A DNA stretch of 42,439 bases from Candidatus Melainabacteria bacterium (GCA_902168245.1 CABHPA010000027.1:1-42439); one strand, 5' to 3'. Shown: positions 33,433-42,363, numbered from the stretch's first letter. Program-made: numbers and translations. Notes: generated from the letters alone by a model not told the origin.

Positions 33433-35871
33433 TCAGACGCTCAACGGAGCGAACTGGCGTGTATCGACATGCGCCTTTTCCGACTCGTGCCACGGATCGG
33501 CCTGGCCTTCGAGCGAGAACAGCAGGCGTTCGTACAACGCCTTGCGGTTTTCTGCATCCTCGATGACCTGCTTCTTCGCATGTTCGAGACCGACACGTGC
33601 AAGGTAATGCACGGTTCGTTCCAGGTACCAGCCTTCTTCGCGATACAACTGCAGGAAGGCGCCGGTGTATTCCAGCACTTCTTCGTGCGTCTTCACCTTG
33701 ACGAAGAATTCCGCGACCTCGGTCTTGATGCCGCCGTTACCGCCGACGTACAGTTCCCAGCCGGAATCGACGCCGATGATGCCGACGTCCTTGATGCCGG
33801 ATTCCGCACAGTTACGCGGGCAACCGGACACTGCCAGTTTGGTTTTGTGCGGCGTGTACATCAACGCGAGTTGACGTTCCAGCTCCTGTCCCATGCGGGT
33901 CGAATCCTGTGTACCGAAACGGCACCATTCGGAACCGACACACGTCTTCACCGTACGCAAACCCTTCGCGTAACCGAGACCGGCAGGCATGCCAAGGTCG
34001 TGCCAGACTTCGCGCAGGTCTTCTTTTTTCACGCCGAGCAAATCGATGCGCTGACCGCCGGTGACTTTCACCGTTGGAATCTTGAACTTGTCGACCACGT
34101 CGGCGATGCGGCGCAATTCGCTCGAATTGGTCTCGCCGCCCCACATGCGCGGGATCACCGAGAACGTACCGTCCTTTTGAATGTTGGCGTGTGCGCGCTC
34201 GTTGATGAAACGCGATTGCGGATCGTCGATCGCCTCTTTCGGCCAGGTCGAAATCAGGTAATAGTTGATCGCAGGACGGCAGCTCGAACAACCGTTCGGC
34301 GTGCGCCATTCCATCGCCTTCATCGCATCGGCCACGGTCAGCAGTTTTTGCGCCTTGATCGCGTCGCGCATCTCCTGATGCGTGTGATCGGTACAACCGC
34401 ACATCGGCTTGACCTTGGTCGCGGTCGAATAGTCGCCACCAGCAGTCGCCATGATGATTTGTTCGACCAGGCCTGTGCACGAACCGCATGAGGCCGACGC
34501 CTTCGTGTGCTTGCGTACATCCTCGATCGTGAACAGGCCTTTTTCCTTGATCGCCTTGACGATCGTGCCTTTGCAGACGCCGTTGCAACCGCAGACTTCC
34601 GCGGTGTCTGGCATTGCAGCGGCCTTGTTGAAACCTTCGTGGCCGGTATCGCCAGGACGCGTCATGTTGGCTTCGCCGAACATCAGTGCATCGCGGATTT
34701 CACTGACGTCCTTGCCTTCGCGCAGCATGTTGAAGTACCAGCTGCCATCGACGGTGTCGCCATACAAACAGGCGCCGACCAGCTTGTTGTCTCTCAGGAC
34801 GAGCTTCTTGTAGACGCCGCCGATCGGATCGGACAGCATGATTTCTTCCGTGCCTTCGCCACCGAGAAAATCGCCGGCCGAGAACAGATCGATGCCGGTC
34901 ACTTTCAATTTGGTCGACGTGACCGAGCCCTGATAGCGGCCGATGCCGTAGTTGGCGAGATGGTTCGCGCAGACTTTCGCCATTTCGAACAGCGGTGCGA
35001 CCAGACCGTAGGCGGTGCCGCGATGATTGACGCATTCGCCGACCGCATAGACGCGCGGATCAAAGGTTTGCATCGTGTCGTTGACGACGATGCCGCGATT
35101 GCAGTGAATGCCGGTTTCTTCGGCCAGCTGCGTGTTCGGTCGAATGCCGACGGCCATGACGACCAGTTGCGCCGGGATCTCGCTGCCGTCGGTAAACTTC
35201 AATGCTTTTACACGACCATTTTCATCGCCCACCAATTCCTTCGAGTTCTTGCCCAGCAGGAAGGACAGGCCGCGATCTTCCAGAGACTTCTGCAGCATCT
35301 TGCCGGCGGTGTGATCGAGCTGGCGTTCCATCAGCGTTTCAGGCAGGTGCACGACGGTGACGTCCATGCCGCGCAATTTCAGGCCGTTGGCCGCTTCGAG
35401 GCCGAGCAAACCGCCACCGATGACGACTGCGTGCTTGTATTTGGTTGCCGCTTCGATCATCGCGTTGGTGTCATAAATATCGCGATAGCCGATCACGCCT
35501 TGCAGCTCCTTGCCCGGAATTGGCAGCATGAACGGATTGGAACCGGTCGCCAGCAACAGGCGATCGTATTCAGCCGTCGTGCCGTCTTCGGCAATGACCA
35601 GACGCTTGACGCGATCGATCTTCGTGATCTTCTTGCCAAGATGCAGCGTGATGCCGTTCTCTGCATACCAGTCGACATCGTTCAGCATGATGTCCTTGAT
35701 CGTCTGTTCGCCGGCCAGTACCGGCGACAGCAAGATGCGGTTGTAATTGGCGTACGGTTCGGCACCGAACACCGTGATGTCATATAGATCAGGAGCGATC
35801 TTGCGCAGCTCTTCCAGCGTACGCACGCCCGCCATACCGTTACCGACCATGACCAGTTTCATTTTTTTCAT
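33433..35871 (-). CDS. nirB: NADH-dependent assimilatory nitrite reductase large subunit
   Basis: About 812 aa. An N-terminal FAD/NADH oxidoreductase part (KLVMVGNGMAGVRTLEEL, AVVIGGGLLGLEAANGL, YAVGECVNHRG) is followed by two BFD-like Cys clusters (CGCNGVCKG...SCGSCTG and MCGCTDHTH...GCSSCRP) and the sulfite/nitrite reductase domain with the siroheme/[4Fe-4S] ligands (SEWCRFGTQDS and SGCPRNCAESG). It makes a six-electron reduction of nitrite to ammonium. The ATG at 35871 matches the family start; the open frame extends 70 codons further upstream over the promoter and is not used. First gene of a five-gene transcript from a sigma-54 promoter. Confidence 0.97.
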   Translation of the reverse strand: MKKMKLVMVGNGMAGVRTLEELRKIAPDLYDITVFGAEPYANYNRILLSPVLAGEQTIKDIMLNDVDWYAENGITLHLGKKITKIDRVKRLVIAEDGTTAEYDRLLLATGSNPFMLPIPGKELQGVIGYRDIYDTNAMIEAATKYKHAVVIGGGLLGLEAANGLKLRGMDVTVVHLPETLMERQLDHTAGKMLQKSLEDRGLSFLLGKNSKELVGDENGRVKALKFTDGSEIPAQLVVMAVGIRPNTQLAEETGIHCNRGIVVNDTMQTFDPRVYAVGECVNHRGTAYGLVAPLFEMAKVCANHLANYGIGRYQGSVTSTKLKVTGIDLFSAGDFLGGEGTEEIMLSDPIGGVYKKLVLRDNKLVGACLYGDTVDGSWYFNMLREGKDVSEIRDALMFGEANMTRPGDTGHEGFNKAAAMPDTAEVCGCNGVCKGTIVKAIKEKGLFTIEDVRKHTKASASCGSCTGLVEQIIMATAGGDYSTATKVKPMCGCTDHTHQEMRDAIKAQKLLTVADAMKAMEWRTPNGCSSCRPAINYYLISTWPKEAIDDPQSRFINERAHANIQKDGTFSVIPRMWGGETNSSELRRIADVVDKFKIPTVKVTGGQRIDLLGVKKEDLREVWHDLGMPAGLGYAKGLRTVKTCVGSEWCRFGTQDSTRMGQELERQLALMYTPHKTKLAVSGCPRNCAESGIKDVGIIGVDSGWELYVGGNGGIKTEVAEFFVKVKTHEEVLEYTGAFLQLYREEGWYLERTVHYLARVGLEHAKKQVIEDAENRKALYERLLFSLEGQADPWHESEKAHVDTRQFAPLSV

Positions 35872-35910
35872 CGCTGCATCCCACAGAATTGTTGTTCGCG
35901 AATCTAAATA

Positions 35911-35926
35911 AGCAAAACAGATGCCA
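35911..35926 (-). promoter_or_regulatory. Sigma-54 promoter of nirB
   Basis: TGGCAT-CTGTT-TTGCT on the minus strand matches TGGCAC-N5-TTGCW, with GG and GC 12 bp apart. The predicted start is near 35900, giving a leader of about 29 nt before the nirB ATG. Confidence 0.85.
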
Positions 35927-35997
35927 GTTTTAAAATCGTGCGTTTTCCGCGTGTCATATCGCGCCAACGACGCGTTGCACCAATTAAATCGGCAATT

Positions 35998-36014
35998 CGC
36001 ACTCAACAAGTGCA
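35998..36014. promoter_or_regulatory. NtrC-like enhancer site between nirB and narK
   Basis: CGCACTCAACAAGTGCA fits the NtrC dyad GCACY-N5-RGTGC exactly. It lies about 75 bp from the nirB -24 element and 98 bp from the narK -24 element, the usual enhancer distance for both. Another dyad (GTCGTGCACGAC, 36073-36084) lies nearer narK. Confidence 0.65.
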
Positions 36015-36109
36015 GCCACCACAGAAGTTGGTGCGCCGCCTTCCTTCTCGCGCAACAGGATCGCTCCCCGCCGTCGTGCACGACTCAGGTAATGCCCCAT
36101 ATTTGAAAG

Positions 36110-36125
36110 TGGCATAGCGCTTGCA
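36110..36125 (+). promoter_or_regulatory. Sigma-54 promoter of narK
   Basis: TGGCAT-AGCGC-TTGCA matches the -24/-12 consensus with the correct 12-bp GG-GC distance. The start would be near 36136, about 26 nt before the narK ATG, so there is no room for an ANTAR leader here. Confidence 0.85.
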
Positions 36126-36161
36126 TATTTGAGTCCAACTCACTCAACCCTGCGAGCTCTC

Positions 36162-37376
36162 ATGCAAAAAACATCATTCTGGAAAGCCGGTCACACACCG
36201 ACCCTGCTTTCCTCCTTCTTCTACTTCGATCTGAGTTTCATGGTGTGGGTCATCCTCGGGCCGCTCGCGGTGCAGATCGCCAACGACATCGGACTGACGC
36301 CTGCGCAAAAAGGATTGATCGTCGCGACGCCGCTGCTCGCCGGCGCGCTGCTGCGCATCGTGATGGGCGTGCTGGTCGATCACCTGCAACCGAAAAAGGC
36401 CGGATTGATCGGGCAGCTGGTTGTGATGGCCGGACTGGTCTGGGCCTGGCTGGGCGATCTGCACAACTACCATGCGATCCTGGCGCTGGGCGTGATCCTC
36501 GGGGTGGCCGGCGCCGCCTTTGCCGTCGCATTGCCGCTGGCATCACGCTGGTATCCGCCGGAACATCAAGGCATGGCACTCGGCATCGCCGGCGCGGGCA
36601 ATTCCGGCACGGCGCTGGCTGCCTTGTTTGCCCCGACATTGGCGATCATGTTCGGCTGGCAAAACGTGTTCGGCCTGTGCCTGATTCCGCTCGGCGTCGC
36701 GCTGCTTGTCTATATGGTGTTCGCCAAGGATGCGCCATCCGCACCGCCGCCGAAATCTCTGGTCGCCTATCTGCAGGTATTGAAGGATCGCGACGCGTGG
36801 TGGTTCATGTTCTTCTACAGCGTCACGTTCGGTGGCTTCTCCGGACTGGCATCGTCGCTGACCATTTACTTCAATGGTCAATACGGATTGTCGCCGGTCA
36901 CGGCCGGCTACTTCACCGCTGCCTGCGTATTCGCCGGATCGATGGTGCGCCCGTTCGGCGGACGGCTGGCCGATCGCATCGGCGGTATCAAGACGCTGTC
37001 GATGATGTACATGCTCGCGGCAACGTTCCTGCTGATTGCCAGCTTCGGCCTGCAATCGCCTGCAATGGCGGTCGTCATCTTCGTTGCGGCGATGCTGTCG
37101 CTCGGCGTCGGCAACGGCGCGGTATTCCAGTTGGTGCCGCAGCGCTTCCGCAAGGAAATCGGCGTCATGACCGGTCTGGTCGGCATGGCCGGCGGCATCG
37201 GCGGCTTCTATCTGGCGTCCAGCCTCGGTTATTCGAAACAGCTGACAGGAAGTTACCAGGGCGGCCTGATCGTGTTCGCCGCATTGGCGATCGTCGCCTT
37301 GCTCGGCTTGTCGACGGTGAAAAACCGCTGGCGCACCACGTGGGGAAGCGCTGCAATGACGAATGCGAAAATCTGA
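36162..37376 (+). CDS. narK: NarK-type MFS nitrate/nitrite transporter
   Basis: About 404 aa with 12 predicted membrane helices in two halves. The nitrate-nitrite porter motifs are GAGNSGTALAALFAPTLA in the first half and VGMAGGIGGFYLASSLG in the second, plus MVRPFGGRLADRIGG, the MFS loop. It would take up nitrate or exchange nitrite, beside the ABC system NrtABC. The ATG at 36162 precedes MQKTSFWKAGHTPTLLSSFF; an upstream TTG at 36129 is not used. It is the first gene of a two-gene transcript with the phosphatase/kinase, starting from a sigma-54 promoter. Confidence 0.95.
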   Translation: MQKTSFWKAGHTPTLLSSFFYFDLSFMVWVILGPLAVQIANDIGLTPAQKGLIVATPLLAGALLRIVMGVLVDHLQPKKAGLIGQLVVMAGLVWAWLGDLHNYHAILALGVILGVAGAAFAVALPLASRWYPPEHQGMALGIAGAGNSGTALAALFAPTLAIMFGWQNVFGLCLIPLGVALLVYMVFAKDAPSAPPPKSLVAYLQVLKDRDAWWFMFFYSVTFGGFSGLASSLTIYFNGQYGLSPVTAGYFTAACVFAGSMVRPFGGRLADRIGGIKTLSMMYMLAATFLLIASFGLQSPAMAVVIFVAAMLSLGVGNGAVFQLVPQRFRKEIGVMTGLVGMAGGIGGFYLASSLGYSKQLTGSYQGGLIVFAALAIVALLGLSTVKNRWRTTWGSAAMTNAKI

Positions 37377-37422
37377 TGCAACCGTCATCCACACGTTCGT
37401 TCGGCAATAAAACAGGCAAGTC

Positions 37423-39138
37423 ATGTCACTGAAAATCTCGGCAGGCCACGCCACGCGTGCCGGTCAGCGTCCGGTCAATGAGGATTTCGTCGGCATGGCG
37501 TTGCCGGACGAACCCGAACTGTCAGGCAAGGGAGTCATCGCGGCGATTGCCGACGGCGTGTCCGGCAACGACGGCGGACGCGAAGCATCCGAATACACGG
37601 TACGCGGCCTGCTGTCCGATTACTACGCGACGTCTGATACGTGGCCGGTGACGCAATCGCTGGACCGTGTGCTGAAGGCGATCAACACATGGGTGCAGCA
37701 TCAGGGCTCGATCCGCGCCGAACTGGCCGGCATGGCAACAACACTGACGACGATCGTGTTGCGCGGCCGCTTCTATTATTTCGCGCATGCCGGCGATTCA
37801 CGTCTCTACCTGTTACGCGACAACAAGCTGACACGGCTGACCACCGATCACGTATGGGACCGCCCGGAAATGCAGCATGTCCTGACACGCGCGATCGGAC
37901 TCGACTCGCGCCTCGCCGTCGATCACGGCATGGGCGAGCTGCATGAAGGCGACGTCTTTCTGCTCGCGACGGATGGCGTATGGGCCGCCATTTCCGAATA
38001 CGATCTGACGGCACATCTGGCCGACTTTGCGGCAGGCAAATCCAATGCAGAGGAAACCGCCAACGCGCTGCTCGACGCCGCACTCGCAGCCGATTCGCAC
38101 GACAACATCAGCGCGCTCGCTATCCACGTGCAAGTTCTGCCGGAAACGAACCTGCGCGATGCGCTGTCCGGTTCGCAGCAATTGCCGGTGCCGCCGAAAC
38201 TGAAGGTCGGCCAGACCATCGACGGTTACACGATCGAGGAACAGATCCACGCATCGACCACCACGCTGCTGTATCGCGTATCCGAACCACCGCACGGCAG
38301 CAATCCGCCGCGCAAGCTTGTCCTGAAAACCCTGCATCCCGATCGCGCCGACGACGAACACGAACGTTCGGCTTTCGCACATGAAGAATGGCTGACGAAA
38401 CGCGTGGTCGCACGCTTCTTCCCGCAAGTCATCACGCCGGAACAGAAAAGCTATCTGTACTACCTGACGACCTGGCATGACGGCAGCACATTGCAGCAAC
38501 ATCTGGATGTCGGTGAACACTTCACGATTCCTGACGTCATCGCGCACGGCACGAAACTGGTCCGCGCCATCGGCGCACTGCATCGACGCAGCATCGTTCA
38601 CCGCGACATCAAGCCCGGCAATATTCACCTCGGCAGCGACGGCGAATTGCGCATTCTCGATCTGGGCGTGGCGCAATCCGGACTGGAAGCGGAAGACGAG
38701 GTGCGTGCACCGCGCGCCGGCACGCCCTCCTTTCTCGCGCCCGAGCAATTTGACAATGCGCCACCGTCGCGGCAGACCGACCTGTACGCTGCCGGTGTCA
38801 CGTTGTATCTGCTGCTGACTCGACATTTTCCTTATGGCGAGATCGAACCGTTCCAGACACCGCGTTTCGGCGAACCGGTGACGCCCAGCCGTTATCGCCC
38901 CGACCTTCCAATGTGGCTGGAAAACGTGTTGCTGAAAGCCGTTGCGAGCGATCCCGCCGATCGTTTCGAAACGGCTGAGGAGTTTCTGCTGGCGCTGGAA
39001 CGCGGTGCGGCACGACCACTGCCTACGCCGACGGCGAAACCGCTGGTCGCTCGCCATCCACTTTCTCTGTGGCGCGCGGTCGCCGCGATTTCCATCGTCA
39101 TGAATTTGTTGCTGCTGTATCTGCTAATCCTGCGATAA
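37423..39138 (+). CDS. Fused PP2C phosphatase / Ser-Thr protein kinase with C-terminal membrane anchor
   Basis: 571 aa. The PP2C domain (about 1-240) has RPVNEDF, AIADGVSG (Asp44), AHAGDSRLYLLR, LATDGVW (Asp184) and SHDNIS (Asp227), so the metal site is complete. The kinase domain (about 265-530) has Lys302, HRDIKPGN (393-400), DLG (413-415, for DFG) and APE (439-441), but the glycine loop is replaced by IHASTTTLLYRV. A single helix (550-569) anchors it to the membrane with the catalytic domains cytosolic. It is 46 bp after narK, and such fusions recur in proteobacterial nitrate assimilation loci, suggesting control of transport or reduction by reversible phosphorylation. The target is unknown. 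Confidence 0.9.
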   Translation: MSLKISAGHATRAGQRPVNEDFVGMALPDEPELSGKGVIAAIADGVSGNDGGREASEYTVRGLLSDYYATSDTWPVTQSLDRVLKAINTWVQHQGSIRAELAGMATTLTTIVLRGRFYYFAHAGDSRLYLLRDNKLTRLTTDHVWDRPEMQHVLTRAIGLDSRLAVDHGMGELHEGDVFLLATDGVWAAISEYDLTAHLADFAAGKSNAEETANALLDAALAADSHDNISALAIHVQVLPETNLRDALSGSQQLPVPPKLKVGQTIDGYTIEEQIHASTTTLLYRVSEPPHGSNPPRKLVLKTLHPDRADDEHERSAFAHEEWLTKRVVARFFPQVITPEQKSYLYYLTTWHDGSTLQQHLDVGEHFTIPDVIAHGTKLVRAIGALHRRSIVHRDIKPGNIHLGSDGELRILDLGVAQSGLEAEDEVRAPRAGTPSFLAPEQFDNAPPSRQTDLYAAGVTLYLLLTRHFPYGEIEPFQTPRFGEPVTPSRYRPDLPMWLENVLLKAVASDPADRFETAEEFLLALERGAARPLPTPTAKPLVARHPLSLWRAVAAISIVMNLLLLYLLILR

Positions 39139-39150
39139 GCGAAAACCAGA

Positions 39151-39183
39151 CAAAAACGCCGCATGTTGAATGTGGCGTTTTTG
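39151..39183. terminator. Bidirectional terminator between the kinase gene and nrtC
   Basis: CAAAAACGCC-GCAT and ATGT-GGCGTTTTTG form a stem with a 5-nt loop and T-runs on both sides. It separates the convergent kinase and nrtC genes. Confidence 0.88.
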
Positions 39184-39189
39184 TTTTCA

Positions 39190-40005
39190 TCAAGCAGCTT
39201 CCTTCGCCGCCGGATGCGACTGACGGTGATACAGGAATTCCAGCACCGCGGTACGGTATGCCGAATACTTCGGATCCTGTGCCAGCGCAACACGCTCGCG
39301 CGGACGCGGCAGATCGACTTCCAGAATTTCGCCGATCGTTGCCGATGGTCCGTTGGTCAGCATCACGATGCGATCCGACAGCAACACAGCTTCATCCACG
39401 TCATGCGTCACCATCACGACCGTCGAACCGGTTGCCGCGACGATCTTCAGCAACTCGTCCTGCAAGTGTGCGCGCGTCAATGCATCGAGCGCGCCGAACG
39501 GTTCATCCATCAACAATACTTTCGGCTCCATCGACAAGGCACGCGCAATGCCGACACGCTGTTTCATGCCGCCGGAAATTTCGTTCGGCCGTTTCTGTTC
39601 CGCATGCGTCAGCCCGACCAGAGCGAGTGCCGCTTTTGTGCGTTCCTTGAGTTTGGCCTTGCCTTCTACCTTGCCGAAAACGCGTTCGACTGCCAGATAC
39701 ACGTTCTCGAAGCAGGTCAGCCAAGGCAACAGCGAATGATTCTGGAATACGACCGCGCGTTCCGGCGACGGTCCGGCGATCTCGCGATTGGCACACAGCA
39801 GCATGCCGCCCGTGGCGTGCGTCAACCCTGCGATCAGGTTGAGCAACGTCGACTTGCCGCAACCGGAATGACCGATCAGCGTGATGAACTCGCCTTTGCC
39901 GACCGTCAGATTGATGTCGGTCAGTGCGTTGAAGACGCCCTTCTTCGTGAAGAAGGACATTTCGGCGTCCTGGATTTCAATGAACTTGTTCCTGATGATA
40001 TCCAT
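39190..40005 (-). CDS. nrtC: Nitrate ABC transporter ATP-binding protein
   Basis: A 271-aa single ABC cassette. Walker A IGHSGCGKSTLL, Q-loop VFQNHSLLPWL, signature ISGGMKQRVGIARAL, Walker B VLLMDEPFGALD and switch VTHDVDEA are all intact. It corresponds to NrtD-type short ATPases (also called NasD/NrtC) without the extra NrtA-like domain of cyanobacterial NrtC. It powers nitrate import with NrtB. The ATG has AAAGGAAA upstream. It is the last gene of nrtABC and ends next to the bidirectional terminator. Confidence 0.93.
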   Translation of the reverse strand: MDIIRNKFIEIQDAEMSFFTKKGVFNALTDINLTVGKGEFITLIGHSGCGKSTLLNLIAGLTHATGGMLLCANREIAGPSPERAVVFQNHSLLPWLTCFENVYLAVERVFGKVEGKAKLKERTKAALALVGLTHAEQKRPNEISGGMKQRVGIARALSMEPKVLLMDEPFGALDALTRAHLQDELLKIVAATGSTVVMVTHDVDEAVLLSDRIVMLTNGPSATIGEILEVDLPRPRERVALAQDPKYSAYRTAVLEFLYHRQSHPAAKEAA

Positions 40006-40031
40006 GATGGTTTCCTTTTCCGTTATCCGAA

Positions 40032-40955
40032 TCAGCTCTTTACGTCTTCATAGGTGAATGCTTTCGCCAGTCCGACCAGAATCTGCTCCAGCACCAGACC
40101 GACCACACCGATGACGACAATCGCGATGATGATGTGCGCGACATTCAGGTTGTTCCATTCATCCCAGACCCAGAAGCCGATGCCCACACCGCCGGTCAGC
40201 ATTTCCGCCGCGACAATCACCAGCCATGCCGTACCGATCGCCAGTCGCACACCGGTCAGCATGTACGGCAATACCGAGGGGAACAGAATCTTCGTGATGA
40301 TCTTCCACTCCGACAGGTTCAGTACGCGCGCCACGTTCATGTAATCCTGCGGCACGCGCTGCACGCCGATCGCGGTGTTGATGATCATCGGCCAGATCGA
40401 GCAGATGAAAATCGCCCAGATCGCGGCGGGGTCAGCCGCCTTGAATACCAGCAGGCCGATCGGCAACCATGCAAGCGGTGACACCGGTTTCAGCAGGCTG
40501 ATGATCGGATTGAACATGCCGGACAAAAACTTGAAACGGCCGATCATGAAGCCCAGCGGAATGCCGACGATCGCCGCCATGCCGAAGCCGATGCCGACAC
40601 GCTTCAACGACGCGTAAATATTCCAGCCGATGCCCTGATCATTCGGGCCGTTGCTGTAGAACGGATCGGCGAACAGCTCCATTGCCGCTTTCAGCGTGAC
40701 GAGTGGCGATGGAATGCCGCTGTTCTTGATCGACACGATCTCCCACATCAGGCAGAGAAACAGCACGCCGAACACTGGTGGCAGCACCAGCAGCGTCGTC
40801 GAACGCAACCATAAACCGTTGCCCTTGCTGCGTTCTTTTTCGACAGCCGCTTTCGGTGCTGCTACGGCCGGTGCTGCAACGACGGTCGCCGTAGCGGCCG
40901 GCTTGCCCGCCATCGGTGCTGCCGATTCGTTGATGGACTCCATGATTGCACTCAT
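40032..40955 (-). CDS. nrtB: Nitrate ABC transporter permease
   Basis: 307 aa. After an Ala/Pro-rich cytoplasmic tail of about 45 residues there are six likely membrane helices. The EAA loop, DYMNVARVLNLSEWKIITKILFPSVLP, is the coupling site for the ATPase. The family is the NrtB/SsuC-type permeases, and the WxVWDEWNNLNVAHIIIAI segment is typical of nitrate systems. It lies 9 bp after nrtA and 26 bp before nrtC, with the same strand and leader, so it is translated from one operon. Confidence 0.93.
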   Translation of the reverse strand: MSAIMESINESAAPMAGKPAATATVVAAPAVAAPKAAVEKERSKGNGLWLRSTTLLVLPPVFGVLFLCLMWEIVSIKNSGIPSPLVTLKAAMELFADPFYSNGPNDQGIGWNIYASLKRVGIGFGMAAIVGIPLGFMIGRFKFLSGMFNPIISLLKPVSPLAWLPIGLLVFKAADPAAIWAIFICSIWPMIINTAIGVQRVPQDYMNVARVLNLSEWKIITKILFPSVLPYMLTGVRLAIGTAWLVIVAAEMLTGGVGIGFWVWDEWNNLNVAHIIIAIVVIGVVGLVLEQILVGLAKAFTYEDVKS

Positions 40956-40964
40956 ACAACCTCC

Positions 40965-42245
40965 TTATGCCCTGACCTTGAACGATGCTGCATACGCCTT
41001 TGGATTCTTGCCGTCCCACACCGAACCATCGATCAGCTTCGATGTGCGCATGACGTCCTTCGGCACCGGTACTTTCGCCATTGCTGCGGCTTCCTTGTAC
41101 AGATCGATGCGGTTGACCGACTTGGCGATGGCCAGATAATCGGGATCGTCTTTCATCAATCCCCAGCGCTTGTGCTGCGTCATGAACCACATGCCGTCCG
41201 ACAGATACGGGAAGTTGACCGCGCCATCGTTGTAGAACTTCATGTAGTTCGGATCGTCCCAGGTCTTGCCCATGCCGTCGGAGTAACGACCCAGAATGCG
41301 CTGGTTGATGACATCGACCGACGTGTTGACATACGACTTGGCTGCAATCGTTTCCGCCATCTTGTTCTTGTTCGACAGCGATGCATCGATCCAGCGGCTG
41401 GCTTCCAGAACGGCGGCCATCATCGCGCGTGCGGTGTTCGGATTCTTCGCGACCCACTCCGAAGTGGTGCCAAGTACTTTTTCCGGATGGTCCTTCCAGA
41501 TGTCCTGCGTGGTCGCTGCGGTAACGCCGATGCCGTCGACAATCGCGCGGTGATTCCACGGTTCGCCAACGCAAAAACCATCCATGTTGCCGACTCGCAT
41601 ATTCGCCACCATTTGCGGCGGCGGTACGGTAATCACCTTGGCGTCCTTCATCGGATTGATGCCGTAGGTCGCGAGCCAGTAATACAGCCACATCGCATGC
41701 GTGCCGGTCGGGAAGGTTTGCGCGAAGGTGTATTCGCGCTTCTCCATTTGCATCAGCTTCGCCAGCCCCTGACCGTTGACGGCGCCAGCATCCGCCAGCT
41801 TTTTCGACAGCGTGATTGCCTGACCGTTGTTGTTCAGGCTCATCAACACCGCCATGTCTTTCTTCGCGCCGCCAATGCCGTTGTTGACGCCGTAGATCAG
41901 ACCGTACAGCACATGTGCCGCGTCCAGTTCGCCATTGACGAGCTTGTCGCGCACGCCGGCCCACGACGATTCCTTGCTTGGCGTGATCTTGATGCCGTAC
42001 TTCTTGTCGAAACCCAGCACCGAAGCCATCACGACCGATGCACAATCGGTCAGCGGAATGAATCCGACCTTGACCTCTTCCTTCTCCGGTTTGTCGGAGC
42101 CTGCCGCCCAGACGCCGCGTGTTGCCAGTCCGCCGAAGGCGGTGGCGACGGCTGCAGCCTTGATGATCGTGCGCCGCTTGTTATCAATGTCCTTGTCAAC
42201 ATGCGTGTCAGCTTTCTTGCCGATGTTCCTGTCATTCGTCGTCAT
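40965..42245 (-). CDS. nrtA: Nitrate-binding periplasmic protein
   Basis: About 426 aa. A Tat-like signal (DNKRRTIIKAAAVATAFGG, Arg24-Arg25) ends near VWA/AG (about 47). The mature part matches NrtA/CmpA/NasF solute-binding proteins: VKVGFIPLTDCASVVMASVLGFDKKYGI, FPTGTHAMWLYYWLATYGI, and NMDGFCVGEPWNHRAI, which form the nitrate site. The ATG at 42245 follows GGGGAAAA; the longer open frame starts in the leader. It is the first gene of nrtABC and is preceded by a terminator/ANTAR leader and a sigma-54 promoter. Confidence 0.95.
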   Translation of the reverse strand: MTTNDRNIGKKADTHVDKDIDNKRRTIIKAAAVATAFGGLATRGVWAAGSDKPEKEEVKVGFIPLTDCASVVMASVLGFDKKYGIKITPSKESSWAGVRDKLVNGELDAAHVLYGLIYGVNNGIGGAKKDMAVLMSLNNNGQAITLSKKLADAGAVNGQGLAKLMQMEKREYTFAQTFPTGTHAMWLYYWLATYGINPMKDAKVITVPPPQMVANMRVGNMDGFCVGEPWNHRAIVDGIGVTAATTQDIWKDHPEKVLGTTSEWVAKNPNTARAMMAAVLEASRWIDASLSNKNKMAETIAAKSYVNTSVDVINQRILGRYSDGMGKTWDDPNYMKFYNDGAVNFPYLSDGMWFMTQHKRWGLMKDDPDYLAIAKSVNRIDLYKEAAAMAKVPVPKDVMRTSKLIDGSVWDGKNPKAYAASFKVRA

Positions 42246-42276
42246 GGTTTTCCCCGATAGCGTTTGCAAAAGAGAT

Positions 42277-42328
42277 AAAAAAAGCGCCCGCGTCGTCTTG
42301 AGCGAATCTGCCCAAGCGATGCGGACGC
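42277..42328 (-). terminator. Attenuator terminator in the nrtA leader
   Basis: On the minus strand GCGTCCGC pairs with GCGGGCGC (8 bp, one G-U), extended by TCG/CGA and CTTG/CAAG inner pairs, and followed by seven T. It sits 32 bases before the nrtA ATG, inside the leader, so transcription should stop there unless relieved. Confidence 0.85.
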
Positions 42329-42363
42329 CTTTGTCCGGAATGTCCCGGCCATCGTTGGCCGAA
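42322..42363 (-). promoter_or_regulatory. ANTAR-binding two-hairpin leader of nrtABC
   Basis: Minus-strand hairpin 1: GGCC-AACGAT-GGCC (42347-42360, extendable with C-G and G-U pairs to 42344-42363). Hairpin 2: CGGAC-AAAGGC-GTCCG (42322-42337). Both loops are six bases with A at position 1 and G at position 4, the ANTAR-target rule, with a 9-base linker. The 3' strand of hairpin 2 is part of the terminator 5' strand, so the two are mutually exclusive. Confidence 0.85.

Noticed and set aside
35872..36161. ANTAR hairpins or terminator in the nirB-narK intergenic region
   Set aside because: I found no tandem hexaloop hairpins or T-run terminators after either sigma-54 promoter; the leaders are too short.
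40639..42045. 468-codon open frame opposite/overlapping nrtA and nrtB in another minus frame
   Set aside because: The composition is Arg/Gly/His-rich shadow of the real nrtA/nrtB codons, and it overlaps both genes entirely.
42333..42350. Alternative hairpin CCGG-GACATT-CCGG in the nrtA leader
   Set aside because: Its 6-base loop lacks A1 and G4 and it would compete with both proposed ANTAR hairpins; the two chosen stems explain the region better.
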